Source: Hydrogenophaga sp.
GTDB lineage: Bacteria > Pseudomonadota > Gammaproteobacteria > Burkholderiales > Burkholderiaceae_C
NCBI RefSeq assembly: GCF_025699295.1
Contig: NZ_JAILWB010000005.1
Location: 1 to 64,000 of the forward strand
Direction of reading: 5' to 3'
DNA: 64,000 nt
This document shows positions 1-8,940 of the stretch, piece after piece. A program made the translations under genes and the position numbers. Every line of letters begins with the position of its first letter. Within the stretch, counting starts at the first letter, position 1. Under the pieces are notes generated by a model. It was not told where the DNA came from. It did not search any database and saw only the letters and a list, made by a program, of their open reading frames with translations.

Positions 1-627
1 GGGGCTGTCGATGTCGCCGTTGGCCACCACCGGGATGCGCACGCGGCTCTTGATGTGGGCGACGGTATCGTGTTCGGCCTGGCCCTTGTAGCCCTGCTCG
101 CGCGTGCGACCATGCACAGTCAGCATCTGCACGCCGGCGGCTTCGGCGGCCAGCGCCAGCGTGGGCGCGTTGCGCACATCGGCGCACCAGCCAGTGCGCA
201 TCTTGAGCGTCACGGGCACGCCATGCGGCTCGCACGCGGCCACCACTGCCTGCACGATGCCGATGGCGAGCGCCTCGTCCTGCATCAGCGCCGAGCCCGC
301 CCACTTGTTGCAGACCTTCTTGGCCGGGCAGCCCATGTTGATGTCGATGATCTGCGCGCCGCGGTCGATGTTGTAGCGCGCGGCATCGGCCATCATCTGC
401 GCGTCGGTACCGGCGATCTGCACCGCGATGGGCGCGGCCTCACCTTCGTGGTTGGCGCGGCGCGATGTCTTCAGGCTGTCGCGCAGGTCCGGGCGCGAAG
501 TCACCATCTCGCTCACCGCGTAGCCTGCCCCGAGGCGTTTGCACAGCTTGCGGAACGGCCGGTCCGTCACCCCCGCCATGGGCGCGACGAACAGGGCATT
601 GGGCAAGGTGAAAGCCCCAAGTTGCAT
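1..627 (-). CDS. dusB: tRNA-dihydrouridine synthase DusB (3' part cut by window edge)
   Basis: FMN-dependent enzyme that reduces specific uridines in the tRNA D-loop to dihydrouridine, in the cytoplasm. The 209 visible residues start at the ATG at 627 and show the family hallmarks in order: the N-terminal LFVAPMAGVTDRPFR segment, the NMGCPAKKV motif with the catalytic Cys near residue 98, the LKMRTGW strand and the TVHGRTREQGYKG phosphate-binding region, then VVANGDI at the window edge. The C-terminal third lies outside the window. The match is to the DusB branch of the family by overall sequence; DusA or DusC is less likely. The stretch 628-806 up to the next gene holds no recognisable gene. 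Confidence 0.92.
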   Translation of the reverse strand, partial: MQLGAFTLPNALFVAPMAGVTDRPFRKLCKRLGAGYAVSEMVTSRPDLRDSLKTSRRANHEGEAAPIAVQIAGTDAQMMADAARYNIDRGAQIIDINMGCPAKKVCNKWAGSALMQDEALAIGIVQAVVAACEPHGVPVTLKMRTGWCADVRNAPTLALAAEAAGVQMLTVHGRTREQGYKGQAEHDTVAHIKSRVRIPVVANGDIDSP

Positions 628-806
628 GGCGGTGGGAGAATCGGTGTCGAGCGGTTGGACTGCCACGACCCCGGCAAACGCGGGGCGCGAAGGAGAGCGA
701 TTGTATCTGCCTGTTTTTTCAGCAGACGATATGCCACCGTTCTTCGCCCGTGCTTCCACCCACCACCCTGACACGCCGGCCACCGGCACCGTGCCCTTCC
801 ACGCCC

Positions 807-1289
807 ATGCCCGACTGGTCGACGCATCTCCTGCAACTGCTGGCCCTGCCCGAATACGGCCTGAGCACGGTGTTCGTCGTGGCCTTCGTCTCGGCCACAC
901 TGCTGCCCATGGGCTCGGAGCCGGCGGTGTTCGGCCTGATCAAGCTCAACCCTGAACTCTTCTGGCCCGCCATCCTCGTGGCCACGGCCGGCAACACGCT
1001 GGGTGGCGCGGTGAGCTGGGCCATGGGCCTGGGCACGCACAAGGTCGTGGACCGCGCGCGCGGCAGCGCCACCGAGTTGCGCGCGCTGCGCTGGCTGGAA
1101 CGCTTCGGCCCCCGGGCCTGCCTGCTGGCCTGGTTGCCGGTGGTGGGCGACCCGCTGTGCGCCGTGGCCGGGTGGATGCGGTTTCCTTTCTGGCCCTGCG
1201 TGGCCTATATGGCCCTCGGCAAGTTCGCCCGCTACGTCACCATGACGGCGGCGCTGCTGTGGTTCTTCCCCGGCACACTGCACCCATGA
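807..1289 (+). CDS. YqaA family inner-membrane protein (DedA/VTT-like)
   Basis: A 160-residue membrane protein. It has the small YqaA layout: a first helix (FVVAFVSATLLPM), the conserved reentrant-like ATAGNTLGGAVSWAMG segment, then LLAWLPVVGDPLCAVAGWM and a C-terminal helix ending in WFFPGTLHP. The family is related to DedA/SNARE-associated proteins; its substrate is not established. The ATG at 807 is chosen because the longer reading frame upstream is proline/arginine-rich and unlike the family. The last codons overlap the start of the MFS gene by ATGA, so the two are probably cotranscribed and translationally coupled. Confidence 0.8.
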   Translation: MPDWSTHLLQLLALPEYGLSTVFVVAFVSATLLPMGSEPAVFGLIKLNPELFWPAILVATAGNTLGGAVSWAMGLGTHKVVDRARGSATELRALRWLERFGPRACLLAWLPVVGDPLCAVAGWMRFPFWPCVAYMALGKFARYVTMTAALLWFFPGTLHP

Positions 1290-2470
1290 ACACCACAAGC
1301 TCCACGCTGCCGCGCGCCCTCTGGGCGCTGATGGTCGGCAATTTCGTGATCGGCACCGGTGTGATGGTGGTGCCCGGCACGCTCAACGACATCAGCGTTT
1401 CGCTGGGCGTGTCGATCCCGCAGGCCGGCCAGCTCATCACTGCCGCGGCCATCCTCATGGGGCTGGGCGCGCCGGTGTTTGCCAGCCTGGTCGCCGGCTG
1501 GGACCGCCGGCGTCTGCTCGCCATCTCGCTGATCTGGTACGGCGTGCTCACCGCGGCCTGCGCGATCGCGCCGAACTACGCGGCCTTGCTGCCGCTTCGC
1601 GTGCTGGCGGTGATCGCGCCGGCCGTGTTCACGCCGCAGGCCGCAGCCAGCGTGGGCCTGCTGGTGGGCCCGGCGCAGCGCGGACGCGCCATCACCTTCG
1701 TGTTCCTCGGCTGGTCGGTGGCGTCGGTGATGGGCATGCCACTGTCGGCGTGGATCAGCGGTGAGTTGGGCTGGCGCTGGGCCTTCGGTCTCGTGGCCGC
1801 GATGTCCTTCGCCAGCGGCGCCTGGGTCTGGCGCGAGATGCCCGACGGCATCAAGCCCGCGGCGCTCTCACGCGAGGCCTGGGGCCGCACCATCGGCTCC
1901 GCAACGCTGATGATGGCCGTGGGCGTGACCCTGCTCTCGGCCTTCGGCCAGTTCACGCTGTTCTCGTATTTCGCGCCCTATTTCGCGCAGACGCTGGGTG
2001 CGGGAGGCGCAGCGCTGTCCCTGATGTTCCTGTGGTTCGGGGTCTTCGGCCTCGCGGGCAACATGGCCGTGACGCGCTTCATCGACCGCATCGGCGCGCC
2101 CATGGCGGTGCTCGTCACCCTGGGGGCCATGGCCTTGAGCCTGCTGCTCTGGCCGCTCGGACGCCATGGCTTCTGGGCCCAGGCGCTGGTCATCGTTCCA
2201 TGGGCGCTGGGCTGCTTCTCGTGCAACTCGGCGCAGCAGGCGCGGCTGGTGCAAGTGTCACCCGCGCTGGCACCGGCCACCGTGGCCCTCAACACCTCGG
2301 CCATGTACGGCGGACAGGCGCTGGGTGCCGCCCTGGGTGGTGTGATGATCGCGCAGGGCCGCATGCTGGATCTGCACGAGGTGGGTCTGGTGGTGATGCT
2401 GGCCGCGATGGCATTGAGCGTGTGGGCCGCGCGCTTGCATGCGGGCCCGCTGTATCAGAAGCGCTCGTAG
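1286..2470 (+). CDS. MFS transporter, DHA1/AraJ-like efflux family
   Basis: A 394-residue major facilitator superfamily permease, with about 12 hydrophobic helices visible. The loop after helix 2 (VAGWDRRRLLAIS) is the shortened motif A of the DHA1 drug:H+ antiporter group, and the GLVVML..SVWAA helix closes the protein. Members export small molecules such as drugs or sugars by proton antiport; the substrate here cannot be told. The ATG overlaps the yqaA-like stop codon (ATGA). The 3' end runs 16 bp into the 3' end of the convergent RsuA-like gene, so the two coding regions overlap antisense. Confidence 0.82.
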   Translation: MNTTSSTLPRALWALMVGNFVIGTGVMVVPGTLNDISVSLGVSIPQAGQLITAAAILMGLGAPVFASLVAGWDRRRLLAISLIWYGVLTAACAIAPNYAALLPLRVLAVIAPAVFTPQAAASVGLLVGPAQRGRAITFVFLGWSVASVMGMPLSAWISGELGWRWAFGLVAAMSFASGAWVWREMPDGIKPAALSREAWGRTIGSATLMMAVGVTLLSAFGQFTLFSYFAPYFAQTLGAGGAALSLMFLWFGVFGLAGNMAVTRFIDRIGAPMAVLVTLGAMALSLLLWPLGRHGFWAQALVIVPWALGCFSCNSAQQARLVQVSPALAPATVALNTSAMYGGQALGAALGGVMIAQGRMLDLHEVGLVVMLAAMALSVWAARLHAGPLYQKRS

Positions 2471-3213
2471 GGCAGCAGGTAGCGCCACTCGCCCACCGGC
2501 AGGCCGGCCAGGGAAATACGACCGAGACGCAGGCGGCGCAAGGCGGTGAGTTGCAGGCCGGCGCGCTCACACAGGTGCGCCACCTGGCCCGGCCGGTTGC
2601 CCTTGATGGCCAGGCGCAGACGCAGTTCGCTCTGCCAGCTGGCGCGCGCCGAGGGCACGGCCCAGCCGTCAAAGAACAGCGCCTGACCCAATGACCTGAG
2701 CACCGCCTCGCGCCGGGCCTCGTCTTCCAGATCGGGATCGGCCGCCACTTCGGCCAGCCATTCGTGTTCCAGCTGGCCGGCGTCGTCGGTCATCTTGCGC
2801 GCCACGCCCGGGTTCTGGGTGAACACCATCAGGCCGCTGGCCTTGGTGCCCAGCGGCGCCACCGGCAGCAGCTTGTGCCGGTGCGCCTTGAGCGGACGCA
2901 CGCCCGAGCGATCCCCCTTGAAGCGGTTGGCGTTGGTGAACCACCTGGCGGCCAGCGCGTCCGGCAGCAGCGGCTCGTCGGGCAGCACCCGGGTGGCCGG
3001 CTTGTGCCAGAGCAGCGTCATGGACGCCAGCGGCTCCAGCCTGGCCTTGGGGTCCAGCAGCACCGTCTGGTCGTCGCGCACCCGTTCCATGGGCTCTTCC
3101 ACGACCACGCCATCCACCCGCACCCAGCCACCGGCAATGTAGTTTTCGGCGTCGCTGCGCGAGCATGGCAGTTGCGCCGCCAGGCGTTTGGCCAGGCGCT
3201 GGGGTTCGCCCAT
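2455..3213 (-). CDS. RsuA/RluB-family S4-domain protein lacking the catalytic Asp
   Basis: A 252-residue protein with an N-terminal S4 RNA-binding domain (LAKRLAAQLPCSRSDAENYIAGG, residues 7-29) and a region aligning with RsuA/RluB/RluF rRNA pseudouridine synthases (HKPATRVL near 70; LPVAPLGTKASGLMVFT at 116-132; LTALRRLRLGRISLAGLPVGEWR near the end). Active members carry G-R-L-D in the central motif, where the Asp is the nucleophile; here it reads A-P-L-G, with Gly122 in the Asp position. Pseudouridylation is therefore unlikely and an RNA-binding role more plausible (inference). The start ATG overlaps the ychF stop (TGATG), so it is probably expressed from the ychF promoter. Confidence 0.78.
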   Translation of the reverse strand: MGEPQRLAKRLAAQLPCSRSDAENYIAGGWVRVDGVVVEEPMERVRDDQTVLLDPKARLEPLASMTLLWHKPATRVLPDEPLLPDALAARWFTNANRFKGDRSGVRPLKAHRHKLLPVAPLGTKASGLMVFTQNPGVARKMTDDAGQLEHEWLAEVAADPDLEDEARREAVLRSLGQALFFDGWAVPSARASWQSELRLRLAIKGNRPGQVAHLCERAGLQLTALRRLRLGRISLAGLPVGEWRYLLPYERF

Positions 3214-4304
3214 CAGCTGCTGAACAGGAAGTTCATCACGTCGCCGTCCTTGACAACGTAGTCCTTGCCTTCGGCGCGCATCTTGCCGGCGTCTTTCGCG
3301 CCCTGCTCGCCCTTGAAGGCGATGTAGTCGTCGAAGCCGATGGTCTGGGCGCGGATGTAGCCCTTCTCGAAATCGGTGTGGATCACGCCAGCGGCCTGCG
3401 GGCCGGTGTCCCCGACGTGGATGGTCCAGGCGCGCACTTCCTTCACGCCGGCGGTGAAATAGGTCTGCAGGCCGAGCAGCTGGTAGGCCGCGCGGATCAG
3501 GCGGTTCAGGCCGGGTTCGTCCTGGCCGAGTTCCTTGAGGAATTCGAGCCGGTCGGCGTCGTCCATCTCGGAGAGTTCGGCCTCGATCTTGGCGCAGATC
3601 GCCACCACGGGCGCGTTCTGCTTCGCCGCAAACTCCTGGAGGCGATCGAGCAGCGGGTTGTTCTCGAAGCCGTCTTCGGACACGTTGGCCACGAACATCG
3701 CGGGCTTGGCGGTGATCAGGAAAAACTGCTTGAGCTGGGCGAGTTCTTCCTTGCTGAAGTCGATGGTGCGCACCGGCTGGGTGTTGTTGAGCGCAGCCTG
3801 GCACTTCTCCAGAATGGCCACCTGCTTGATGGACTCCTTGTCGCCCGAACGTGCGGTCTTGCTCACGCGGTGCAGCGCCTTCTCCACCGCAGCCAGATCG
3901 GCCAGGCAGAGCTCGGTGAGGATGACCTCGATGTCGGCGATCGGATCGACCTTGTTGGCCACATGGATCACGTTGTCGTCTTCGAAGCAGCGCACCACGT
4001 TGACGATGGCATCGGTCTCGCGGATGTGCGCCAGGAACTTGTTGCCCAGGCCCTCACCGGTGCTGGCACCGGCCACCAGACCGGCGATGTCCACGAACTC
4101 CACGATGGCCGGCACGACCCGCTCGGGCTTGACGATCTCGGCGAGTTGCTGCAGGCGCGGATCGGGCACCTCCACCACGCCGGTGTTGGGCTCGATCGTG
4201 CAGAAGGGGTAGTTTTCGGCCGCGATGCCGGCCTTGGTCAGCGCGTTGAAAAGGGTGGACTTGCCGACGTTGGGCAGGCCCACGATGCCGCATTGGAGAC
4301 TCAT
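3213..4304 (-). CDS. ychF: Redox-regulated P-loop ATPase YchF (OLA1 family)
   Basis: Cytoplasmic Obg-family NTPase that binds ribosomes and preferentially hydrolyses ATP. The 363-residue length equals the usual family length. The Walker A (GLPNVGKST, residues 9-17) is intact, followed by the switch regions and DIAGLV. The G4 position reads ANVSED rather than NKxD, the known change that gives YchF its ATP preference. The C-terminal third carries the TGS domain ([20 protein letters not shown], then [16 protein letters not shown]). The ATG at 4304 has a GAGG ribosome binding site on the minus strand. It is followed directly by the RsuA-like gene. Confidence 0.97.
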   Translation of the reverse strand: MSLQCGIVGLPNVGKSTLFNALTKAGIAAENYPFCTIEPNTGVVEVPDPRLQQLAEIVKPERVVPAIVEFVDIAGLVAGASTGEGLGNKFLAHIRETDAIVNVVRCFEDDNVIHVANKVDPIADIEVILTELCLADLAAVEKALHRVSKTARSGDKESIKQVAILEKCQAALNNTQPVRTIDFSKEELAQLKQFFLITAKPAMFVANVSEDGFENNPLLDRLQEFAAKQNAPVVAICAKIEAELSEMDDADRLEFLKELGQDEPGLNRLIRAAYQLLGLQTYFTAGVKEVRAWTIHVGDTGPQAAGVIHTDFEKGYIRAQTIGFDDYIAFKGEQGAKDAGKMRAEGKDYVVKDGDVMNFLFSS

Positions 4305-4440
4305 GGAATACCTCGAAAAACAGCCGTCAAGTGTATGCGATGCCTGTTTTTCGCCAGGGGATGCGAGGTGGCGCGAATCTTCAAGACGGTCGCGCCGATC
4401 GCGGCGAAAGTGCGCCATCGCCACCCGACGGAGAACCACC

Positions 4441-4911
4441 ATGAACCTTCTCGTGAACCGCCAGCGCTTCCCCATCCCTCCCGACTGGCAGGACGAAACC
4501 CTGCTCGCCGTCCTGCGCGAACACCTGGGCCTGAGCGGCACGAAGTTCGGCTGTGGGGCAGGCCAGTGCGGCGCCTGCACCGTGCTGATCGACGGCCATG
4601 CACAACGCAGCTGCCTGCTGCCGGCGCGCGCGGTCGGCCAGCAGGCGGTCGAGACCATAGAGGGCCTGGCCGGTGCCGATGGCCGGTTGCATCCGGTGCA
4701 ACAGGCCTGGCTGGACGAGCGCGTGCCGCAGTGCGGCTACTGCCAGGCGGGCCAGATCATGGCCACCGTGGCGCTGCTGCGCCAGGACCCGGCACCTGGC
4801 GCGGCGCGGATCGACGAAGCGCTGGCCGGCAACCTCTGCCGCTGCGGCACGCAGCAGCGCATCCGCGCCGGCGTGCAGCGCGCGGCGGCGCTGCAAAGGG
4901 GGCAGGCATGA
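4441..4911 (+). CDS. [2Fe-2S] small subunit of a molybdenum hydroxylase (IorA/QorC-like)
   Basis: A 156-residue electron-transfer subunit of a xanthine oxidase-family hydroxylase. The N-terminal plant-type ferredoxin cluster is held by Cys38, Cys43, Cys46 and Cys58 ([13 protein letters not shown]...SC). The C-terminal four-helix domain carries the second cluster (QCGYCQAGQ and NLCRCGT), typical of isoquinoline 1-oxidoreductase alpha subunits. Electrons would pass from the molybdenum site of the partner subunit. The ATG at 4441 follows a GGAGA ribosome binding site. The stop overlaps the large-subunit start (ATGA). The 136 bp between this gene and divergent ychF hold the promoters of both. Confidence 0.9.
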   Translation: MNLLVNRQRFPIPPDWQDETLLAVLREHLGLSGTKFGCGAGQCGACTVLIDGHAQRSCLLPARAVGQQAVETIEGLAGADGRLHPVQQAWLDERVPQCGYCQAGQIMATVALLRQDPAPGAARIDEALAGNLCRCGTQQRIRAGVQRAAALQRGQA

Positions 4912-6971
4912 AGCGACGCGCCTTCCTTCAAACCAGCGCTGTGCTGGGCGTGAGCTTCGTCGCGGGGTGCAGCCTGCCCGTGATTCCCAAGCGGCCTGCG
5001 GCGCAGTACGAGGACGCGCTGGGCTGGATCCGCCGCAGCCAGGGGCGCTACGAGTTGCTGCTGCCGCGCGTGGAAATGGGCCAGAACATCACCACCGCGC
5101 TCAAGCAGGTCGCCTGCGCCGAACTCGGCATCGACTGGAACGACCTTACCGTGCGCCTGCCGCACACCGGCGAGATGGCCCGCGTGCGGGCCACCGTGGG
5201 CAGCGAATCGGTGAAGGACTTCGCCGTGCCGCTGGCCCAGGCCTGCGCCACGCTGCGCGACGCGCTCGCTGCCGGCCACACCGAAGGCGATCGCCAGGCC
5301 GAACCGCGGCCCCTGTCCGAGCTGCGTGCCTTCCAGCCCGGCGCGCGCCACGTCGGCCGCGCCGCGCCCCTCGAACAGGCGCGCGCCATCGTCACCGGCG
5401 CGCCGGTCTTCGTGGCCGACATGCGCCTGCCGGGCATGCTGTTCGGGCGCGTGCTGCACGCGCCCGTGTCACCCGAGCAGGCATCGACGCTGGCGTCGAT
5501 CGACGAGGACGCCGCGCGGCAGGTGCCTGGCTGGGTCGCGACCGTGCGCGACGAGCGCCTGCGCCTCGGACAGAGCGAGGGCCTGGGCATCGTGGCGCGC
5601 ACGCCGGGCGCGCTCGACCGCATCGAGGCCGCGCTCGACGCGCGCTGGCATTCGCAAGGCGGCTTCGCCCAGGCCGACATCGACCACGCGGTGGACGTCG
5701 ACCGCCACCTGGCCGGCGATGGCTTCAGGTACACGGTGCACGACGGTGCCGTCGACAGGGAGGGTGCCTGGGACGTGGACCTGCGCATCGACGTGCCACT
5801 GGCTGCGCACGCGCCGATCCAGCCGCGCGCGGCCGTGGCCGCGTTCGACGACCAGGGCGGGCTGGACCTCTGGGTCGGCTCGCAGGACGTGTACTACCAG
5901 CGCGACGTGGTTCGCAAACACCTCGGACTGGACGAGACGCAGGTGAGGGTGCACGGCCACCGCGTGGGCGGTGCCTTCGGCGGCAGGACGCTCTGCACCG
6001 TCGAACTGGAGGCCGCCGTGCTGGCCCGGGCGGTGCGCCAGCCGGTGAAGCTGCAGTGGACGCGCGCACAAGAGCTTCGCCAGGGTTTCCACCGCCCACC
6101 GTCGAGCCACCGCATCCGCGCACGCCTGCGCGACGGCCGGCTCGAACAGTGGTGGCACGTGTTCGCCAGCAGCCACATCCTCTTCACGAACGCCGGCCTG
6201 CCGGTCTGGATGCAGCGCATCACCGACTTCGTCGGCGACGCCGGTGTGGCGCGCGGCGCGCAGCTGCCCTACCGCTGCGACCGCAAGCGCGCCGAATTCG
6301 CGCTGCGCCGCCTGCCGGTGTTCACCGGGCCCTGGCGCGGCCTGGGCGCGGGACCGAACGGCCTGGCCATGGAGTCCGCCATCGACGAATGCGCGCGCCA
6401 CGCCGGTGCCGACCCGGTGGCCTTCCGCCTGCAGCACGCCGAAGACCCCCGGCTGGCACGCGTGCTGCGCGCGGTGGCGGACCGCGCCGGCGCGCAGGTT
6501 GCTGCACCTGCCTGCCTGCGGCGCGGGCGCGGTGTGGCCTGCGGCATCTACAAGCAGGGCAGCTACGCCGCCGTGGTGGCCGAGGTCGACGTGGCGCCGA
6601 ACGGTGTGCCACGCGTGACCCGCCTGGTCTGCGCGCACGACTGCGGCACCGTGATCAACCCCGACCAGGTGCGCGCGCAGTGCGAAGGCAACCTGGTCTG
6701 GGGCCTGGGCATGGCCCTGAGCGACCGGCTCGACGTGGCCCACGCGCGCATTGCCGCGGGCAGTTTTGCCGAAGCGCCGATACCATCGCTGGACCGGGTT
6801 CCGCCGCTGGAGGTGGTGCTGGTGGACGAGGGTGGCGCGCCCTCGGGTGCGGGTGAAACCGCCATCGTGGCCGCGGCCGCCGCCATCGCCAACGCCGTGC
6901 GCGACGCCACCGGCGTGCGCATCCAGCGCTTCCCGATCGACCCCACCGAGCTCAAGGCACAGCCCGCATGA
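4908..6971 (+). CDS. Molybdopterin-binding large subunit, isoquinoline 1-oxidoreductase beta-like
   Basis: A 687-residue molybdenum hydroxylase subunit of the IorB type, slightly shorter than IorB. The N-terminus ([17 protein letters not shown] then VAGCS) combines a twin-arginine-like motif with a lipobox-like Cys, suggesting Tat export and perhaps membrane anchoring. Molybdopterin-binding signatures are seen: [48 protein letters not shown], and [18 protein letters not shown] carrying the active-site Glu. The family hydroxylates N-heterocycles or aldehydes; the true substrate is unknown. It forms an operon with the [2Fe-2S] subunit and the AraC regulator, joined at both ends by ATGA overlaps. 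No XdhC-type cofactor chaperone lies next to it. Confidence 0.87.
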   Translation: MKRRAFLQTSAVLGVSFVAGCSLPVIPKRPAAQYEDALGWIRRSQGRYELLLPRVEMGQNITTALKQVACAELGIDWNDLTVRLPHTGEMARVRATVGSESVKDFAVPLAQACATLRDALAAGHTEGDRQAEPRPLSELRAFQPGARHVGRAAPLEQARAIVTGAPVFVADMRLPGMLFGRVLHAPVSPEQASTLASIDEDAARQVPGWVATVRDERLRLGQSEGLGIVARTPGALDRIEAALDARWHSQGGFAQADIDHAVDVDRHLAGDGFRYTVHDGAVDREGAWDVDLRIDVPLAAHAPIQPRAAVAAFDDQGGLDLWVGSQDVYYQRDVVRKHLGLDETQVRVHGHRVGGAFGGRTLCTVELEAAVLARAVRQPVKLQWTRAQELRQGFHRPPSSHRIRARLRDGRLEQWWHVFASSHILFTNAGLPVWMQRITDFVGDAGVARGAQLPYRCDRKRAEFALRRLPVFTGPWRGLGAGPNGLAMESAIDECARHAGADPVAFRLQHAEDPRLARVLRAVADRAGAQVAAPACLRRGRGVACGIYKQGSYAAVVAEVDVAPNGVPRVTRLVCAHDCGTVINPDQVRAQCEGNLVWGLGMALSDRLDVAHARIAAGSFAEAPIPSLDRVPPLEVVLVDEGGAPSGAGETAIVAAAAAIANAVRDATGVRIQRFPIDPTELKAQPA

Positions 6972-7888
6972 ACGACTTCGCTTCCGCCGCCATGCTCAGG
7001 GTCGTGCGCGCCGGCCTGCGCATGCAGGGACTGGCCGACGACGGCCCGCCGCCGGCGCAGCAGGCCCATGTGCCGCTGGCGGACAAGCGCGCCTGGCTGG
7101 ACCGGCTCTGGCAGGCGCATGGCGCGGACGTGGTCGTGCGCCTGGGCGAGGCGGTGCACGGCATGGACGAAGAGCCCTTGCTGCTGGCCCTGTCGCCGGC
7201 GCGCGACCCGGCCGACCTGCTGCAGCGCTGGCAGCGTCTGGAGCGTTTCGTGCACTCGCGCCACCGCATGCGGGTCGGCCAGCCCGAGCCCGGCCTGCTG
7301 CGCATCCAGCACGTCTCGCTCGACCCCGCGCGGCCGCCCGCACCGGTCGAAGACCTGCTGGTGTTCGGCCTGCTGGTGGCGCTGTGCGAGCGCCTGGACA
7401 TGCCCGGCGTGCAGGCCCGTCCCGCCGGCCTCGCAGGCTGGAGTCGCCAGCAGCGCGCCTGGCACCCCCACGCCTGGCCGGACGACGTGTCGAGCTGGGA
7501 GCTGCGCTGGCAGCCGCAGCCGCAGCACACCCTGGCCGACACCGGGCAGGCCGACGCCGACCGCTGGATTGCGCAGCTGCGGGCCCACCTGGCCAGCGAC
7601 CCGGGACGCGGCTGGACGGTGGACCTGCTGGCACGGGAGGTCGGAGCCTCTGCGCGCACGCTGCAGCGGCAGCTCGCGCACCGCGGACTGAGCTTCACGC
7701 AACTGCTGTCGGCCGCGCGGCTCACGGGTGCGGCCCGGCTGCTCACGACCGGTGCCATGTCCACGGCCGAGGTGGGCTACGTGTGCGGCTTCGCCGACCA
7801 GGCCCACTTCACGCGCCAGTTCAAGCGCCACACGGCCATGACGCCAGCCCTGTACCGCAGCGAGTTCGCCCAGGCCACGCGCCACTGA
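6968..7888 (+). CDS. AraC family transcriptional regulator
   Basis: A 306-residue regulator. The N-terminal two-thirds form an unclassified sensing region (a sterol-carrier or AraC-binding type cannot be decided). The C-terminal ~95 residues contain the two AraC helix-turn-helix units: TVDLLAREVGASARTLQRQLAHRGLSF and the signature STAEVGYVCGFADQAHFTRQFKRHTAMTPALYR. It is the third gene of the molybdenum hydroxylase operon (ATGA overlap), so it probably controls that operon in response to its substrate. An AraC-type regulator linked to iorAB-like genes is known from isoquinoline degraders, but the substrate here is not established. Confidence 0.88.
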   Translation: MNDFASAAMLRVVRAGLRMQGLADDGPPPAQQAHVPLADKRAWLDRLWQAHGADVVVRLGEAVHGMDEEPLLLALSPARDPADLLQRWQRLERFVHSRHRMRVGQPEPGLLRIQHVSLDPARPPAPVEDLLVFGLLVALCERLDMPGVQARPAGLAGWSRQQRAWHPHAWPDDVSSWELRWQPQPQHTLADTGQADADRWIAQLRAHLASDPGRGWTVDLLAREVGASARTLQRQLAHRGLSFTQLLSAARLTGAARLLTTGAMSTAEVGYVCGFADQAHFTRQFKRHTAMTPALYRSEFAQATRH

Positions 7889-7912
7889 GCCCGGGCGTGC
7901 CCGCGCGGTTCT

Positions 7913-8812
7913 TCAGTCGAACTGCCAGTCCGCCGACACCGCCTGCCCCAGGCGCAGCATCTGCCCGTCGCCTTCGAGCACGATGGCGTTCATGCCGAAG
8001 GTGATGGCACCGTTCAGCCGCGGGTCCTGGCGGTAGGCCTGCAGCGCATCGCTCACCTCGGGACTGGAGGCCGCGGTGGCCGGATCGATGTTGGGGATCG
8101 GGCAGCGCCCGCAGGGCTTGACGGGCTCGATGCGCGCGCCGGCCTCGGTGGCGATGTGCATGGCGCCGACGCGGTCCTCATCATGTGCTTCCACGCCGTC
8201 GAGCACGATGTTGGGCCGGAAGCGCTCCATGCCCACGGGCCCATGACCCGCCGCCACCAGGCGCTCGTTGAGCCCCGCTAGCGACGCGGTGCTGGTCACC
8301 AGCAGGCTGAAGCCGTCGGCGAACTGCGTGGTGGCCTCGCGCCCGCCGGTCCACTTCGGGCTGCTCACGCGCCGCACCTCGGGGTCGAAGCGCGCCAGGC
8401 GCAGGCGCTTGAGGTGCGCCGGTGCGTCCGGCCCGAGGAAATCGCTGAACCACTGCGCCGCGATGTCGCCCATGTCGCAGGCCATCACTTCGTCGTCCCA
8501 CACCCGCACCTTCAGCGGCCCTTCGGCGGCGTCCAGCGCCAGGTGCAGCGCGAGCATGCCGGGCGCGCGCAGCACGAGCTGGCCCATCCTGAACGCGGGC
8601 TGGATCAGCGCCATGCGCGGCAGCTCGCGCTGGGTCACGAATTCGCCCTCGGCGTCCACCACCATCCAGGCGCGGTCGTACAGCAGGCCGGTGTCGGTCA
8701 GCTCGGCCTCGGTCAGCGCGATGCCGGCGCAGGACTTGACCGGATAGACCCAGAGCTGGGCGATGGTGGCCTGCACGTCGGCGGGGGTGGTGGGGCGGCT
8801 GTCTGCGTTCAT
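7913..8812 (-). CDS. MOSC domain protein with N-terminal MOSC beta-barrel
   Basis: A 299-residue protein of the YcbX/mARC-like type. The N-terminal beta-barrel domain begins IAQLWVYPVKSCAGIALTEAEL and continues to the DRAWMVVDAEGEFVTQRE strand. The C-terminal MOSC sulfur-carrier/molybdenum-cofactor domain includes VGMERFRPNIVLDG and the conserved Cys in EPVKPCGRCPIPNIDP. Family members use molybdenum cofactor to reduce N-hydroxylated bases, or move sulfur. It has no adjacent ferredoxin domain, unlike YcbX itself. It lies tail to tail with the AraC gene and divergent from the ubiH-like gene. Confidence 0.88.
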   Translation of the reverse strand: MNADSRPTTPADVQATIAQLWVYPVKSCAGIALTEAELTDTGLLYDRAWMVVDAEGEFVTQRELPRMALIQPAFRMGQLVLRAPGMLALHLALDAAEGPLKVRVWDDEVMACDMGDIAAQWFSDFLGPDAPAHLKRLRLARFDPEVRRVSSPKWTGGREATTQFADGFSLLVTSTASLAGLNERLVAAGHGPVGMERFRPNIVLDGVEAHDEDRVGAMHIATEAGARIEPVKPCGRCPIPNIDPATAASSPEVSDALQAYRQDPRLNGAITFGMNAIVLEGDGQMLRLGQAVSADWQFD

Positions 8813-8928
8813 GGTCGGGCGTGGTCGGTGGCGCGCCGTCCAGCGGGGCGCCGTGCGCGGCTGTCGGGCAAAGTCGGCAATGCAGGCGAGGGCATCGCCC
8901 GGCGAAGGCCCGGATTGTGCCCTGCTCC

Positions 8929-8934
8929 TAAAAT
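8929..8934 (+). promoter_or_regulatory. -10 element of the ubiH-like gene, leaderless geometry
   Basis: TAAAAT ends 6 nt before the ATG at 8941 (spacer CCCCGC), so transcription would start at or next to the start codon. No Shine-Dalgarno sequence is seen. No convincing -35 is visible. Confidence 0.5.
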
Positions 8935-8940
8935 CCCCGC

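Noticed and set aside
4330-4335. Minus-strand TACACT as the ychF promoter -10
   Set aside because: No matching -35 at 15-19 bp and a long way from certainty in the short gap shared with the divergent hydroxylase operon.
3165-4907. Apparent N-terminal extension of the molybdenum hydroxylase large subunit through ychF
   Set aside because: The frame is merely open across the antisense of ychF; the KRR...AGC signal-like start at 4908 with an ATGA overlap is the real beginning.
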